The notes: a model not told the origin generated them from the sequence alone. A DNA stretch of 8,523 bases from Deltaproteobacteria bacterium (GCA_011371515.1 DRQE01000064.1:1-8523); one strand, 5' to 3'. Counted from the first letter of the stretch, positions 1 to 7,113 are shown. Program-made: numbers and translations.

Positions 1-498
<498 letters not shown>

Positions 499-502
499 AA
501 CC

Positions 503-916
503 ATGGCAGGTGTGTTTTTGCTTGAAATAGTAACCCCTCAAAGGGTGGTGCTTTCAAAAGAGGTGGAAGAGGTTACAGCCCCCGGAAGGGATGGTGAGTT
601 CGGGGTATTAAGAGAACACACCCCATTTATAACCACCTTAAGGCCGGGCCGCGTTGTCTGGAAGAATGGGGCAGAGAGTGAGACCTTTGTCGTGGACGGC
701 GGCTTTGCAGAGGTCTGGCCCGATAGGACCAACCTTCTTGTGAATGTGGCTGTAAGGGGAGAGGATGTGGATACCGATAGGGTAAAGGAAGACCTCAAAG
801 AGGCGGAAGAGAAGCTTAAGGCACTAAAAGAGGACGACCCCGAACACAGAAAGGCAGCCGAAAGGGTTGAGTTCTTAAGGCTTCAGCTTGAGCTTGCAGG
901 AGGCAGGCTCGACTAA
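503..916 (+). CDS. atpC: F1Fo ATP synthase subunit epsilon
   Basis: Epsilon subunit of the F1 central stalk; it couples rotation of gamma and the c-ring to the catalytic head and can inhibit ATP hydrolysis. The 137-residue length is normal. The N-terminal beta-sandwich (about residues 1-85) contains the family signature PGRDGEFGVLREHTPF, and the C-terminal part (about 90-137) is a charged helical hairpin rich in Glu, Lys and Leu, the inhibitory domain. The ATG lies 4 bases after the atpD stop; only a weak purine stretch (AGG at 491-493) precedes it, so translation is probably coupled to atpD. Its TAA stop (914-916) overlaps the stop codon of the convergent gene on the other strand. This appears to be the last gene of the atp operon. 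Confidence 0.97.
   Translation: MAGVFLLEIVTPQRVVLSKEVEEVTAPGRDGEFGVLREHTPFITTLRPGRVVWKNGAESETFVVDGGFAEVWPDRTNLLVNVAVRGEDVDTDRVKEDLKEAEEKLKALKEDDPEHRKAAERVEFLRLQLELAGGRLD
890..910. terminator. small hairpin at the atpC / minus-strand gene collision, possible terminator
   Basis: An 8-bp stem (bases 890-897 with 903-910, one G-U pair) and a 5-base loop sit directly before the atpC stop. The + strand continues with a pyrimidine-rich but not pure T stretch (about 921-931). The position, exactly where two convergent transcripts must end without any intergenic space, suggests a role in termination, but the stem is short, lies in coding sequence and lacks a proper U-tract. It could be chance. Confidence 0.2.
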
Positions 917-1470
917 GAGGACTTCTTCTTTGCAACGAAGGCTATACGCACCTTGCCGTCCTTTACTATCGTGCGGGGCTCCACATCCTTTATGCCACGG
1001 CTTTCCTGAATTTTCTTTTTCTGTTCCTCTATGGTCTTTTTGAACTTCTCAAAGGATACATCCTTTGCAGCCCCATGATGCTGTTTTTTGAGGGCAAGGT
1101 ACTCATCGTAGACCTTCTTAAGCGGGTCTGAAGCAGCAGATGTGGGCTTTTCTACTGGTGAGGGTTTTGTTGTGGTAACGAAGGCACCTGTCTCGGGGCT
1201 TCTTCTAAGTCTGCCCTCTTCCATTGCACGAAGCATGCGGTTCCAGTACTGGCGGTAGGAGTTGAAGGTTGCAACCACAGTGTTGAGCCTGAACTTAAGG
1301 GCAGTGTTGTTTATGGGTGTGGAGGTGTAGCGCAGGATGGCACGCTCAACCTCTTTCCTTAAGTCGATGGGCTCGCGGTCAAGGATGCGGCTGAAGTACT
1401 GCTCGTATTCCCGCTTGAGCCGCAGGATGTTCTGATACAGGGTCTCTATGTCCTCTCTGGTAACAGTCAT
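913..1470 (-). CDS. uncharacterised MXAN_5187 C-terminal-like protein
   Basis: Soluble protein of 185 residues with no signal peptide or membrane segment. Seen in the sequence: an N-terminal helical, charged part (residues about 1-45, TREDIETLYQNILRLKREYE), a middle segment LKFRLNTVVATFNSYRQYWNRML, recorded here in pieces as LKFRLNTVV and YRQYWNRML (about 58-82), a low-complexity linker with Pro/Ser/Thr/Lys (about 98-120), and a C-terminal Lys-rich helix followed by IVKDGKVRIAFVAKKK. From memory this arrangement matches the MXAN_5187 C-terminal family seen in myxobacteria and relatives; its biochemical role is not known to me. The ATG at 1470 is preferred over a TTG at 1506, which would add 12 residues, because that TTG is the first half of a -35 hexamer (TTGAAA). 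The gene stands alone between two + strand operons and its stop overlaps that of atpC. Confidence 0.75.
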   Translation of the reverse strand: MTVTREDIETLYQNILRLKREYEQYFSRILDREPIDLRKEVERAILRYTSTPINNTALKFRLNTVVATFNSYRQYWNRMLRAMEEGRLRRSPETGAFVTTTKPSPVEKPTSAASDPLKKVYDEYLALKKQHHGAAKDVSFEKFKKTIEEQKKKIQESRGIKDVEPRTIVKDGKVRIAFVAKKKSS

Positions 1471-1477
1471 AACTGAA

Positions 1478-1506
1478 TATATAGCAGACAGAAGGGGATT
1501 TTTCAA
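1478..1506 (-). promoter_or_regulatory. promoter for the MXAN_5187-like gene
   Basis: Read on the minus strand: -35 TTGAAA (1506-1501, 5 of 6 consensus bases), a 17-base spacer, and TATATA (1483-1478) preceded by TGC, an extended -10. Only 7 bases separate the -10 hexamer from the ATG at 1470, so transcription should begin at or next to the start codon. No Shine-Dalgarno sequence is visible upstream of that ATG, which agrees with a leaderless mRNA. Found by eye, without a position-weight score. Confidence 0.6.
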
Positions 1507-1519
1507 AGTATTTTATTGC

Positions 1520-1549
1520 TTGTAGGAAAAACCTATCCTTTGGTATAAT
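1520..1549 (+). promoter_or_regulatory. extended -10 promoter for glmU-glmS-plsY
   Basis: A perfect TATAAT at 1544-1549 is preceded by TGG (1541-1543), giving an extended -10 element. The best -35 at workable spacing is TTGTAG (1520-1525, 18-base spacer), which matches only the TTG half. The -10 ends 10 bases before the glmU ATG, so the expected transcript start is about 1556-1558, leaving a 2-4 base leader. The -35 region lies back to back with that of the divergent minus-strand gene, 13 bases away. Confidence 0.6.
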
Positions 1550-1559
1550 CCCATAGATT

Positions 1560-2936
1560 ATGAAGGCTCTATCGGTCATAGTGCTTGCAGGTGGCTTGGG
1601 TAAAAGGATGCGCTCAGGGCTTCCCAAGGTATTGCACCCTATCTGTGGGGTGCCCATGGGAAGGTATCCCCTTGAGAGTGCAAAATCCTTGAAGCCTGAA
1701 AGGATAGTCATCCTCGTGGGCCACCATGCAGAAAGGGTAAAGGAGGCTTTCAAGGGCGAGCCCGTTGGCTTTGCCCATCAGCCAGAGCAACTCGGCACAG
1801 GTGATGCAGTGGCTCATGCCATGAAGCTACTCGATGGATTCAAGGGCGATGTGCTCGTTCTATCAGGCGATGTGCCCCTTGTAACCACCACAACCCTTAA
1901 GGCACTGGTAAGATTCCACAGAAAAGAGAAGGGGGCTGTTACCTTCATCTCAATCATACTGGATGAGCCCACAGGCTACGGCAGGGTGCTGAGGGATGAG
2001 GAAGGCAGGGTCTGCGCTATAGTGGAAGAGAAAGACCTTAAAGGGCACGAAAGGGCACTCAACGAGGTCAATGCAGGCATATATGTGTTCGATGCAGAGT
2101 TTTTAAGGGAGAATATTACAAGACTCAGTAGAAACAACAAACAGGGCGAGTACTACCTTACAGACCTTATAGGTATTGCCATTGAAAGGGGCTACAGGGT
2201 GGCTGCCCTCACACACACCGAGCCACAGGAGGTGATGGGTGTTAACACAAGGGTGGAGCTTGCAGAGGCTGAAAGACTTATGCAGCAGAGAATCCTTCAG
2301 GGGCTCATGCTCTCGGGTGTTACGATAAAAGACCCCTCCAATACATACATAGATTATGGTGTAAGGGTTGGCAGAGATACCACCATACATCCCTGTGTAT
2401 ATCTCTATGGAGATACACGCATAGGCAGGGGTTGCACCATAGAGGAGGGTGTAAAGGTAAAGGACTCTCGTATAGGTGATGGCACAACCATAAAGAGTTT
2501 TACAGTTATAGAGGACTCACGGATAGGTAAGAATGTTACCATAGGGCCCTTTGCAAGGCTAAGACCTGAGTGTAGGATAGACGACAATGTGCGTATCGGA
2601 AACTTCGTTGAGGTAAAGAAGAGCCACATAAAAGAGGGTAGCAAGGCAAACCACCACTCCTACCTTGGCGATGCAACCATAGGTAAAGGGGTAAACATAG
2701 GTGCTGGCACCATAACCTGTAACTACGATGGCAGAAAGAAACACAGAACCATCATAAAAGATGGTGCCTTTATAGGAAGCGATACCCAGCTTGTTGCCCC
2801 TGTCACGGTGGGAAAGGGTGCCTACATAGGGGCTGGCTCAACCATTACAAAGGATGTGCCCGATGGGGCACTCTCTCTTTCAAGGCCAGAGCAGAAGATA
2901 ATAAAGGGCTGGGTTAAAAGACGGATGGAGAGCTAA
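1560..2936 (+). CDS. glmU: bifunctional UDP-GlcNAc pyrophosphorylase / glucosamine-1-P acetyltransferase
   Basis: Cytoplasmic two-domain enzyme: the C-terminal domain acetylates glucosamine-1-P with acetyl-CoA, and the N-terminal domain couples GlcNAc-1-P to UTP, giving UDP-GlcNAc for peptidoglycan and lipid A. The 458-residue length is typical. N-terminal Rossmann part: LAGGLGKRM (9-17; the family usually has LAAG), PKVLHP (22-27, Lys23 for substrate binding), EQLGTGDAV (76-84) and GDVPL (103-107, metal-binding Asp104). From about residue 250 a left-handed beta-helix follows with hexapeptide repeats (I-G every six residues, visible in the DNA as ATAGG roughly every 18 bases). KANHHSYLGD (362-371) carries the likely catalytic His365; then NIGAGTITCNYDG. 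The ATG at 1560 is forced: an in-frame TAG lies at 1554-1556 and the next Met is in the nucleotide-binding loop. No Shine-Dalgarno site precedes it. First gene of the operon with glmS. Confidence 0.98.
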   Translation: MKALSVIVLAGGLGKRMRSGLPKVLHPICGVPMGRYPLESAKSLKPERIVILVGHHAERVKEAFKGEPVGFAHQPEQLGTGDAVAHAMKLLDGFKGDVLVLSGDVPLVTTTTLKALVRFHRKEKGAVTFISIILDEPTGYGRVLRDEEGRVCAIVEEKDLKGHERALNEVNAGIYVFDAEFLRENITRLSRNNKQGEYYLTDLIGIAIERGYRVAALTHTEPQEVMGVNTRVELAEAERLMQQRILQGLMLSGVTIKDPSNTYIDYGVRVGRDTTIHPCVYLYGDTRIGRGCTIEEGVKVKDSRIGDGTTIKSFTVIEDSRIGKNVTIGPFARLRPECRIDDNVRIGNFVEVKKSHIKEGSKANHHSYLGDATIGKGVNIGAGTITCNYDGRKKHRTIIKDGAFIGSDTQLVAPVTVGKGAYIGAGSTITKDVPDGALSLSRPEQKIIKGWVKRRMES

Positions 2937-2942
2937 AGGGCT

Positions 2943-4763
2943 ATGTGCGGAATAGTAGGCTACACAGGACCCCGCAACGCACTGGATGTGATAATAGATG
3001 GGCTTAAAAGGCTTGAGTACAGGGGCTATGACTCTTCAGGGCTTGTGGTAATAGATGGCGGCAGATTTGTAAGATACAGAAGCCCCGGAAAGATAGAGAA
3101 CCTTGTAAGCAAGGTAAAAGAGAGCCCTGTAGAAAGCCACATAGGCATCGGGCATACCCGCTGGGCAACCCACGGCAGACCCACAGAAGAAAACGCCCAT
3201 CCCCACATGGTGGACGGCGTGGCCGTGGTGCACAACGGTATCGTGGAAAACTACCTTAAACTCAAAGAGGAACTCAAAAAAGAGGGTGTCTCTTTCAGCT
3301 CAGAGACAGACACAGAGGTCCTTGCCCATCTTATTGCAAGAAAGTTCGAGAAGGCAGATAGCCTTGAAGAGGCCGTAATAGAGGCACTTAAGGCTGTAAA
3401 GGGCTCCTATGCCATAGCAGTTATAAGCACCCGTGAGCCGGACAAGATCATAGGTGCAAGAAAGGAATGCCCGCTGGTCGTGGGTATTGGAGAGGGCGAG
3501 GCAATTCTGTCCTCCGATATTCCAGCAATACTCAACATAACCAGACGGGCGATATTCCTTGACGATGGTGAGGTGGCGGTTGTGACGGGTTCAGCGTTAA
3601 GGGTTGTGGACAGTGAGGGCAGGGAGGTTGAAAAGCCTGCCAGAACCATAGACTGGAGCCCTGTTATGGCAGAGAAGGGTGGCTACCGCCACTTCATGCA
3701 AAAGGAGATATTCGAGCAGCCCCGTGCCATAACTGACACCTTCAGGGGACTTCTTCTCGAAGAAGAGGGAGATGTGTTCCTTAACGACTTCAACATCGAG
3801 CTTTCCACCGTAGACAGGCTCTACATAGTTGCCTGTGGCACCTCTTGGCATGCAGGGCTTGTGGGAAAGTTTCTCTTCGAGGACCTTGCCCGTATACCCA
3901 CAGAGGTGGACCTTGCCAGTGAGTTTCGCTACCGCTCACCCCTTGTCTCTGAGAGAAGTCTTGTCATAGCCATCTCCCAGTCAGGCGAAACAGCCGACAC
4001 CCTTTCAGCCGTAAGGGAGGCAAAAAAGCGGGGTGCACAGATTGTTGCCATAACCAATGTTATTGAAAGTAGCCTTGCCAGAGAGTCTCTGTGGACCTTC
4101 TACACCCACGCTGGTCCTGAAATAGGTGTTGCCTCCACAAAGGCATTTACCACACAGCTTGTGGCACTCTTTCTTCTCTCCCTGCACACGGGAAGAGCCA
4201 GAGCCGTTATAGACAGGGACAGGGGTATGGAGCTTATAGGAGAGCTTCTTACCATACCATCAAAGGTGGAAGAGGCACTCGACAGAGAGCCCACAATAAA
4301 GAGGATTGCCAAAAAGTACGCAGGCTACAGAAACTTCCTCTACCTTGCAAGGGGCATAAACTATCCCATAGCCCTTGAGGGTGCGTTGAAGCTCAAGGAA
4401 ATCTCCTACATACACGCAGAGGGCTATCCAGCAGGCGAGATGAAGCATGGCCCCATAGCCCTTATAGACGAAAATATGCCCGTCGTTGTGCTTGCCCCAA
4501 AGGACAGACACTACCCTAAGATACTTGCCAATATGGAAGAGGTAAGGGCAAGGGAGGGCAGACTCATATGCGTGGTTGATGGCGATAACACAGAGGCTGT
4601 AGAGAAAGCAGAGGACATTATAAAGATACCCCGCACGATAGAACAGCTTATGCCCATAGTTATGGTTATACCTCTACAGCTTCTTGCCTATCACATAGCG
4701 GTACTCAAGGGTACCGATGTGGACCAGCCAAGAAACCTTGCAAAAAGCGTTACCGTGGAATAG
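2943..4763 (+). CDS. glmS: glutamine--fructose-6-phosphate aminotransferase (isomerizing)
   Basis: Makes glucosamine-6-phosphate from fructose-6-P using the amide of glutamine, the committing step toward UDP-GlcNAc; cytoplasmic. 606 residues, the normal length. The N-terminal class II glutamine amidotransferase domain begins MCGIVGYTG, with Cys2 as nucleophile after Met removal, then LEYRGYDSSG, HTRWATHG, HNGIVENY and SETDTEVLAHL. Two SIS sugar-isomerase domains follow: CGTSWHAG (Cys near residue 298), SQSGETADT (about 346-354), GVASTKAFTTQL, and the C-terminal DQPRNLAKSVTVE with the active-site Lys601. The ATG follows the glmU stop by 6 bases; AAGGG overlapping that stop is a close-spaced ribosome-binding site, so coupling to glmU is likely. 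There is no space for a glmS ribozyme. Phosphoglucosamine mutase (glmM), which joins the GlmS and GlmU steps, is not in the window. Confidence 0.98.
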   Translation: MCGIVGYTGPRNALDVIIDGLKRLEYRGYDSSGLVVIDGGRFVRYRSPGKIENLVSKVKESPVESHIGIGHTRWATHGRPTEENAHPHMVDGVAVVHNGIVENYLKLKEELKKEGVSFSSETDTEVLAHLIARKFEKADSLEEAVIEALKAVKGSYAIAVISTREPDKIIGARKECPLVVGIGEGEAILSSDIPAILNITRRAIFLDDGEVAVVTGSALRVVDSEGREVEKPARTIDWSPVMAEKGGYRHFMQKEIFEQPRAITDTFRGLLLEEEGDVFLNDFNIELSTVDRLYIVACGTSWHAGLVGKFLFEDLARIPTEVDLASEFRYRSPLVSERSLVIAISQSGETADTLSAVREAKKRGAQIVAITNVIESSLARESLWTFYTHAGPEIGVASTKAFTTQLVALFLLSLHTGRARAVIDRDRGMELIGELLTIPSKVEEALDREPTIKRIAKKYAGYRNFLYLARGINYPIALEGALKLKEISYIHAEGYPAGEMKHGPIALIDENMPVVVLAPKDRHYPKILANMEEVRAREGRLICVVDGDNTEAVEKAEDIIKIPRTIEQLMPIVMVIPLQLLAYHIAVLKGTDVDQPRNLAKSVTVE

Positions 4764-4769
4764 GACCCC

Positions 4770-5378
4770 ATGAGTATGACAGCAGGCATAGTAACGGTTC
4801 TGTTCGGCTATCTTCTGGGCTCTGTGCCGGTTGGTGTGGTGGTAGCAAGGCTACTCTACGGGGTTGACCCCCGCCAGAGCGGAAGCCGAAACATAGGGGC
4901 AACCAATGTAACGAGGGTCGCAGGAAAGAAGGCAGGCATTATAACCCTTGCAGGCGACATACTTAAAGGTGCCCTGCCAGTGCTCGTTGCCATGGGGCTC
5001 GGGTTTGAACCCCTGTGGACGGCTCTCGCAGGATTTTCTGCCTTCTTGGGCCATCTGTTTCCCATCTTCCTTGGCTTCAGGGGTGGCAAAGGTGTTGCAA
5101 CCGCCTGTGGAATGTTTCTTCCCCTTGCTCCGTTGCCACTTCTTCTGAGTGCCATTGTGTTTGCCACACTTGTGGCTATTACACGGTATGTGTCTGTGGG
5201 CTCCATGACGGCCTCGGTTGCGCTGCCTCTTTTTATCTACTTTATGGGTGGAAGGGTGGAGTATGTGTGGATCGGGGCGGTTGTCTCTTTACTTGTGATA
5301 ATAAAACATAGGGATAACATTGGAAGGCTTCTTCGTGGAGAAGAAAACCGCTTCAGCCTTTCTGGAAAAAGGCGGTAG
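4770..5378 (+). CDS. plsY: glycerol-3-phosphate acyltransferase PlsY
   Basis: Integral membrane enzyme that transfers an acyl group from acyl phosphate (made by PlsX) to the 1-position of glycerol-3-P, giving lysophosphatidic acid, the first step of phospholipid synthesis. 202 residues, normal for the family. All three conserved cytosolic motifs are present: GSRNIGATNV (38-47), GFRGGKGVATACG (102-114) and KHRDNIGRLLRGEENR (179-194), separated by hydrophobic membrane spans (about 5-29, 68-100, 112-140 and 143-178). The ATG at 4770 follows the glmS stop by 6 bases with TAGGA (4761-4765) as a weak ribosome-binding site; a second ATG at 4776 is a possible alternative that would remove two residues. 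Last gene of the glmU-glmS-plsY unit, and it shares its last 26 bases with the end of the convergent gcvPA. Confidence 0.97.
   Translation: MSMTAGIVTVLFGYLLGSVPVGVVVARLLYGVDPRQSGSRNIGATNVTRVAGKKAGIITLAGDILKGALPVLVAMGLGFEPLWTALAGFSAFLGHLFPIFLGFRGGKGVATACGMFLPLAPLPLLLSAIVFATLVAITRYVSVGSMTASVALPLFIYFMGGRVEYVWIGAVVSLLVIIKHRDNIGRLLRGEENRFSLSGKRR
5347..5376 (-). terminator. hairpin with T-rich tail in the plsY / gcvPA overlap
   Basis: On the minus strand an ACCGC...GCGGT outer stem (5376-5372 with 5351-5347) encloses a CTTT/AAAG inner stem with an unpaired GCTGAA on one side, and is followed at once by TTTCTTCTCC. This looks like a weak intrinsic terminator for the gcv transcript, lying inside the plsY coding sequence. 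On the + strand the alternative GCCTTT/AAAGGC stem (5356-5361 with 5368-5373) has no T-tract after it, so it is less likely to end the plsY transcript. Folding energy was not computed. Confidence 0.35.
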
Positions 5379-6720
5379 CCTGCTGGGTGTAACGGTCAAG
5401 CTCTTCTCTGGTGTTCATCTCTGTTACCGTAACCAGTATTGAGCCCTTAAGGTTTGGGTAGAACCTTTCGAGATTTAGCCCGCCTATTATGTTTTCTTCA
5501 AGGAGTCTGTCGAGGAAAGAAGGGGCGTCTTCTACGGTTATGACAAACTCGTTGAATGTGGGTGAGCTAAAAGCCTGCTTTATGCCATCTATCCCAGAGA
5601 GTGCCCTCTTGAGATATGCCGCAAGGGAGAGGTTTATCCTGCCGAGTCTCTTTAAGCCCTCTTTTCCAAGTAGTGCAAGGTATATGGCACAGGCAAGGGC
5701 TGAAAGGCTCTCGTTGGTGCAGATATTCGAGGTGGCACGCTGCCTTTTTATATGCTGCTCACGGGTTGAAAGGGTAAGGGTGAAGGCACGCCTGCCATCT
5801 TTGTCCACTGTCTGGCCCACGATTCTTCCGGGTATCTGGCGGAGATACTTTTCCCTTGTTGCAAGAAAGCCAAGGTAGGGTCCGCCAAAGCCCATGGGGT
5901 TACCGAAGGATTGAGCCTCTCCACATACGATGTCTGCACCGAACTCTCCGGGTGGACGAAGAACAGAAAGCGAGAGTGGCTCTGCCACGGCCACAACGAA
6001 GAGAGCACCCCTTGAGCGGGCAATATTGCCGATGGCTTCAAGCTCCTCTATGCAACCAAAGAAGTTTGGGCTCTGGACGACCACGCAGGCAGTTTTATCG
6101 TCCACCATCTTCTCAAGGGCTTCTGGTATGGTTATACCCCGCTCGGTGCAGAAGAGGGCTTCCTCTATGGCACAGTTCTGTGCAGAAAGGTAGGTCCTTA
6201 CGGTCTGGCGATATTCTGGATGCACGGAAGAGCTTATAACGATGCGCTCTCTTCTGGTAATCCTTTGAGCCATGAGCACCGCCTCTGCAAGTGAGCTTGC
6301 CCCGTCGTATAGAGAGGCGTTACTTACCTCAAGCCCTGTGAGCTGGCATATGAGCGTCTGGTATTCGAATATTGCCTGAAGGGTGCCCTGACTTACTTCT
6401 GCCTGATAAGGGGTGTAGGCAGTGTAGAACTCTGCCCTTGAAAGAAGATGAGCCACCGCAGAGGGTATGTAGTGGTTGTATGAGCCTGCGCCAAGGAAAG
6501 AAGCATACTCGGTGGCAGGCCTGTTCTCCCTGCTTATGGAGGTAAGCAGAGCCTTTACCTCTTTCTCCGAGAGACCCTCTGGAATGGAAAGCTCTCTTCC
6601 AAGGTGCAGCTCTTCAGGGATGGGGCTTAAGAGCTCTTCCACACTCTCTACACCGATGGTAGAGCACATCCTCTGGATGTCTTCATCGGTGTGGGGTATG
6701 TAGGGATGGTTGCGGCTCAA
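5353..6720 (-). CDS. gcvPA: glycine decarboxylase (P-protein) alpha subunit
   Basis: N-terminal-half subunit of the split PLP-dependent glycine decarboxylase of the glycine cleavage system, which decarboxylates glycine and passes the aminomethyl group to lipoyl-GcvH. 455 residues, the size of the alpha subunit rather than the roughly 950-residue single-chain enzyme. Seen: YIPHTDEDI near the N-terminus, SFLGAGSYNHYIPSAV (74-89), TAYTPYQAEVSQGTLQAIFE (100-119), NASLYDGASSLAEA, GNPMGFGGPYLGF, and ATSNICTN toward the C-terminal part. The PLP-binding lysine is in the beta subunit, which is absent here. The start is a TTG (6718-6720) directly after the gcvH TAA and in the same frame; the next Met is at residue 18, after the conserved YIPHT segment, so the TTG is the only reasonable start. 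Translation is probably coupled to gcvH; GAAGAGAAG just before it may bind ribosomes. The 3' end overlaps plsY by 26 bases. Confidence 0.96.
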   Translation of the reverse strand: MSRNHPYIPHTDEDIQRMCSTIGVESVEELLSPIPEELHLGRELSIPEGLSEKEVKALLTSISRENRPATEYASFLGAGSYNHYIPSAVAHLLSRAEFYTAYTPYQAEVSQGTLQAIFEYQTLICQLTGLEVSNASLYDGASSLAEAVLMAQRITRRERIVISSSVHPEYRQTVRTYLSAQNCAIEEALFCTERGITIPEALEKMVDDKTACVVVQSPNFFGCIEELEAIGNIARSRGALFVVAVAEPLSLSVLRPPGEFGADIVCGEAQSFGNPMGFGGPYLGFLATREKYLRQIPGRIVGQTVDKDGRRAFTLTLSTREQHIKRQRATSNICTNESLSALACAIYLALLGKEGLKRLGRINLSLAAYLKRALSGIDGIKQAFSSPTFNEFVITVEDAPSFLDRLLEENIIGGLNLERFYPNLKGSILVTVTEMNTREELDRYTQQATAFFQKG

Positions 6721-7110
6721 TTACTTCTCTTCTTCAATGTAGTTCTGGTATTCTTCGGCTGTAAGAAGGTCGCCCAGTTCTTCAGGGTTTGAGAGCTCCA
6801 CCTTTATCATCCATGCATCGCCATAGGGGTCTTCGTTGATGACCTCTGGGCTGTCTATTATGGCATCGTTTACCTCGACAACGGTGCCTGTAACAGGTGA
6901 GTAGAGGTCAGAGACAGCCTTCACACTCTCCACAACTCCGAAGGGCTCGTTCTTGGTTACTGTGCCGCCTTCCTGTGGCAGCTCCACATATACCACATCG
7001 CCAAGTGAGTCCTGTGCATAGTCTGTGATGCCCACAACAACGGTGTTGTCGTCTTCTTCCCGCACCCATTCGTGCTCTTTGGTGTATTTAAGGTCTCGAG
7101 GAAACTCCAT
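6721..7110 (-). CDS. gcvH: glycine cleavage system H protein
   Basis: Small lipoyl carrier that shuttles the aminomethyl group from glycine decarboxylase to the T-protein and is then reoxidised by dihydrolipoamide dehydrogenase. 129 residues, the usual length. It begins with the typical KYTKEHEWVR (8-17), then GITDYAQDSLGDVVYVELP (27-45), and carries the lipoylation site ESVKAVSDLYSPVTG with Lys64 modified. C-terminal DPYGDAWMIKVE and LLTAEEY are also family features. The ATG has a strong ribosome-binding region (GGAGAGGTGG) just upstream. It lies 60 bases after gcvT, and its stop codon abuts the gcvPA start in the same frame. Acidic overall, ending in EEEK. Confidence 0.98.
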   Translation of the reverse strand: MEFPRDLKYTKEHEWVREEDDNTVVVGITDYAQDSLGDVVYVELPQEGGTVTKNEPFGVVESVKAVSDLYSPVTGTVVEVNDAIIDSPEVINEDPYGDAWMIKVELSNPEELGDLLTAEEYQNYIEEEK

Positions 7111-7113
7111 AAA

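Noticed and set aside
1471..1506. TTG start at 1506 giving a 197-residue version of the MXAN_5187-like protein.
   Set aside because: No ribosome-binding site, and the TTG belongs to a well-spaced -35 element; the ATG at 1470 begins the plausible protein.
2395..2418. Near-palindrome (GTGTAT-AT-CTC TATG GAG-ATACAC) in the middle of glmU that would fold into a hairpin.
   Set aside because: It lies wholly in the conserved hexapeptide-repeat coding region (YLYGDTRIG) and has no T-tract; most likely a by-product of coding sequence.
2400..2850. Roughly 18-base periodic recurrence of ATAGG-like words, looking like a DNA repeat array.
   Set aside because: It reflects the I-G-containing hexapeptide repeats of the GlmU beta-helix domain, not a DNA-level repeat.
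2935..2945. Possible glmS ribozyme before glmS.
   Set aside because: Only 6 bases separate glmU and glmS and the preceding sequence is glmU coding sequence; there is no room for the ribozyme core.
5489..6703. Several open frames of 75-129 codons on the + strand opposite gcvPA.
   Set aside because: gcvPA is unmistakable over the whole stretch on the minus strand; the opposite frames show no family motif or ribosome-binding site and their composition is that of antisense shadows.
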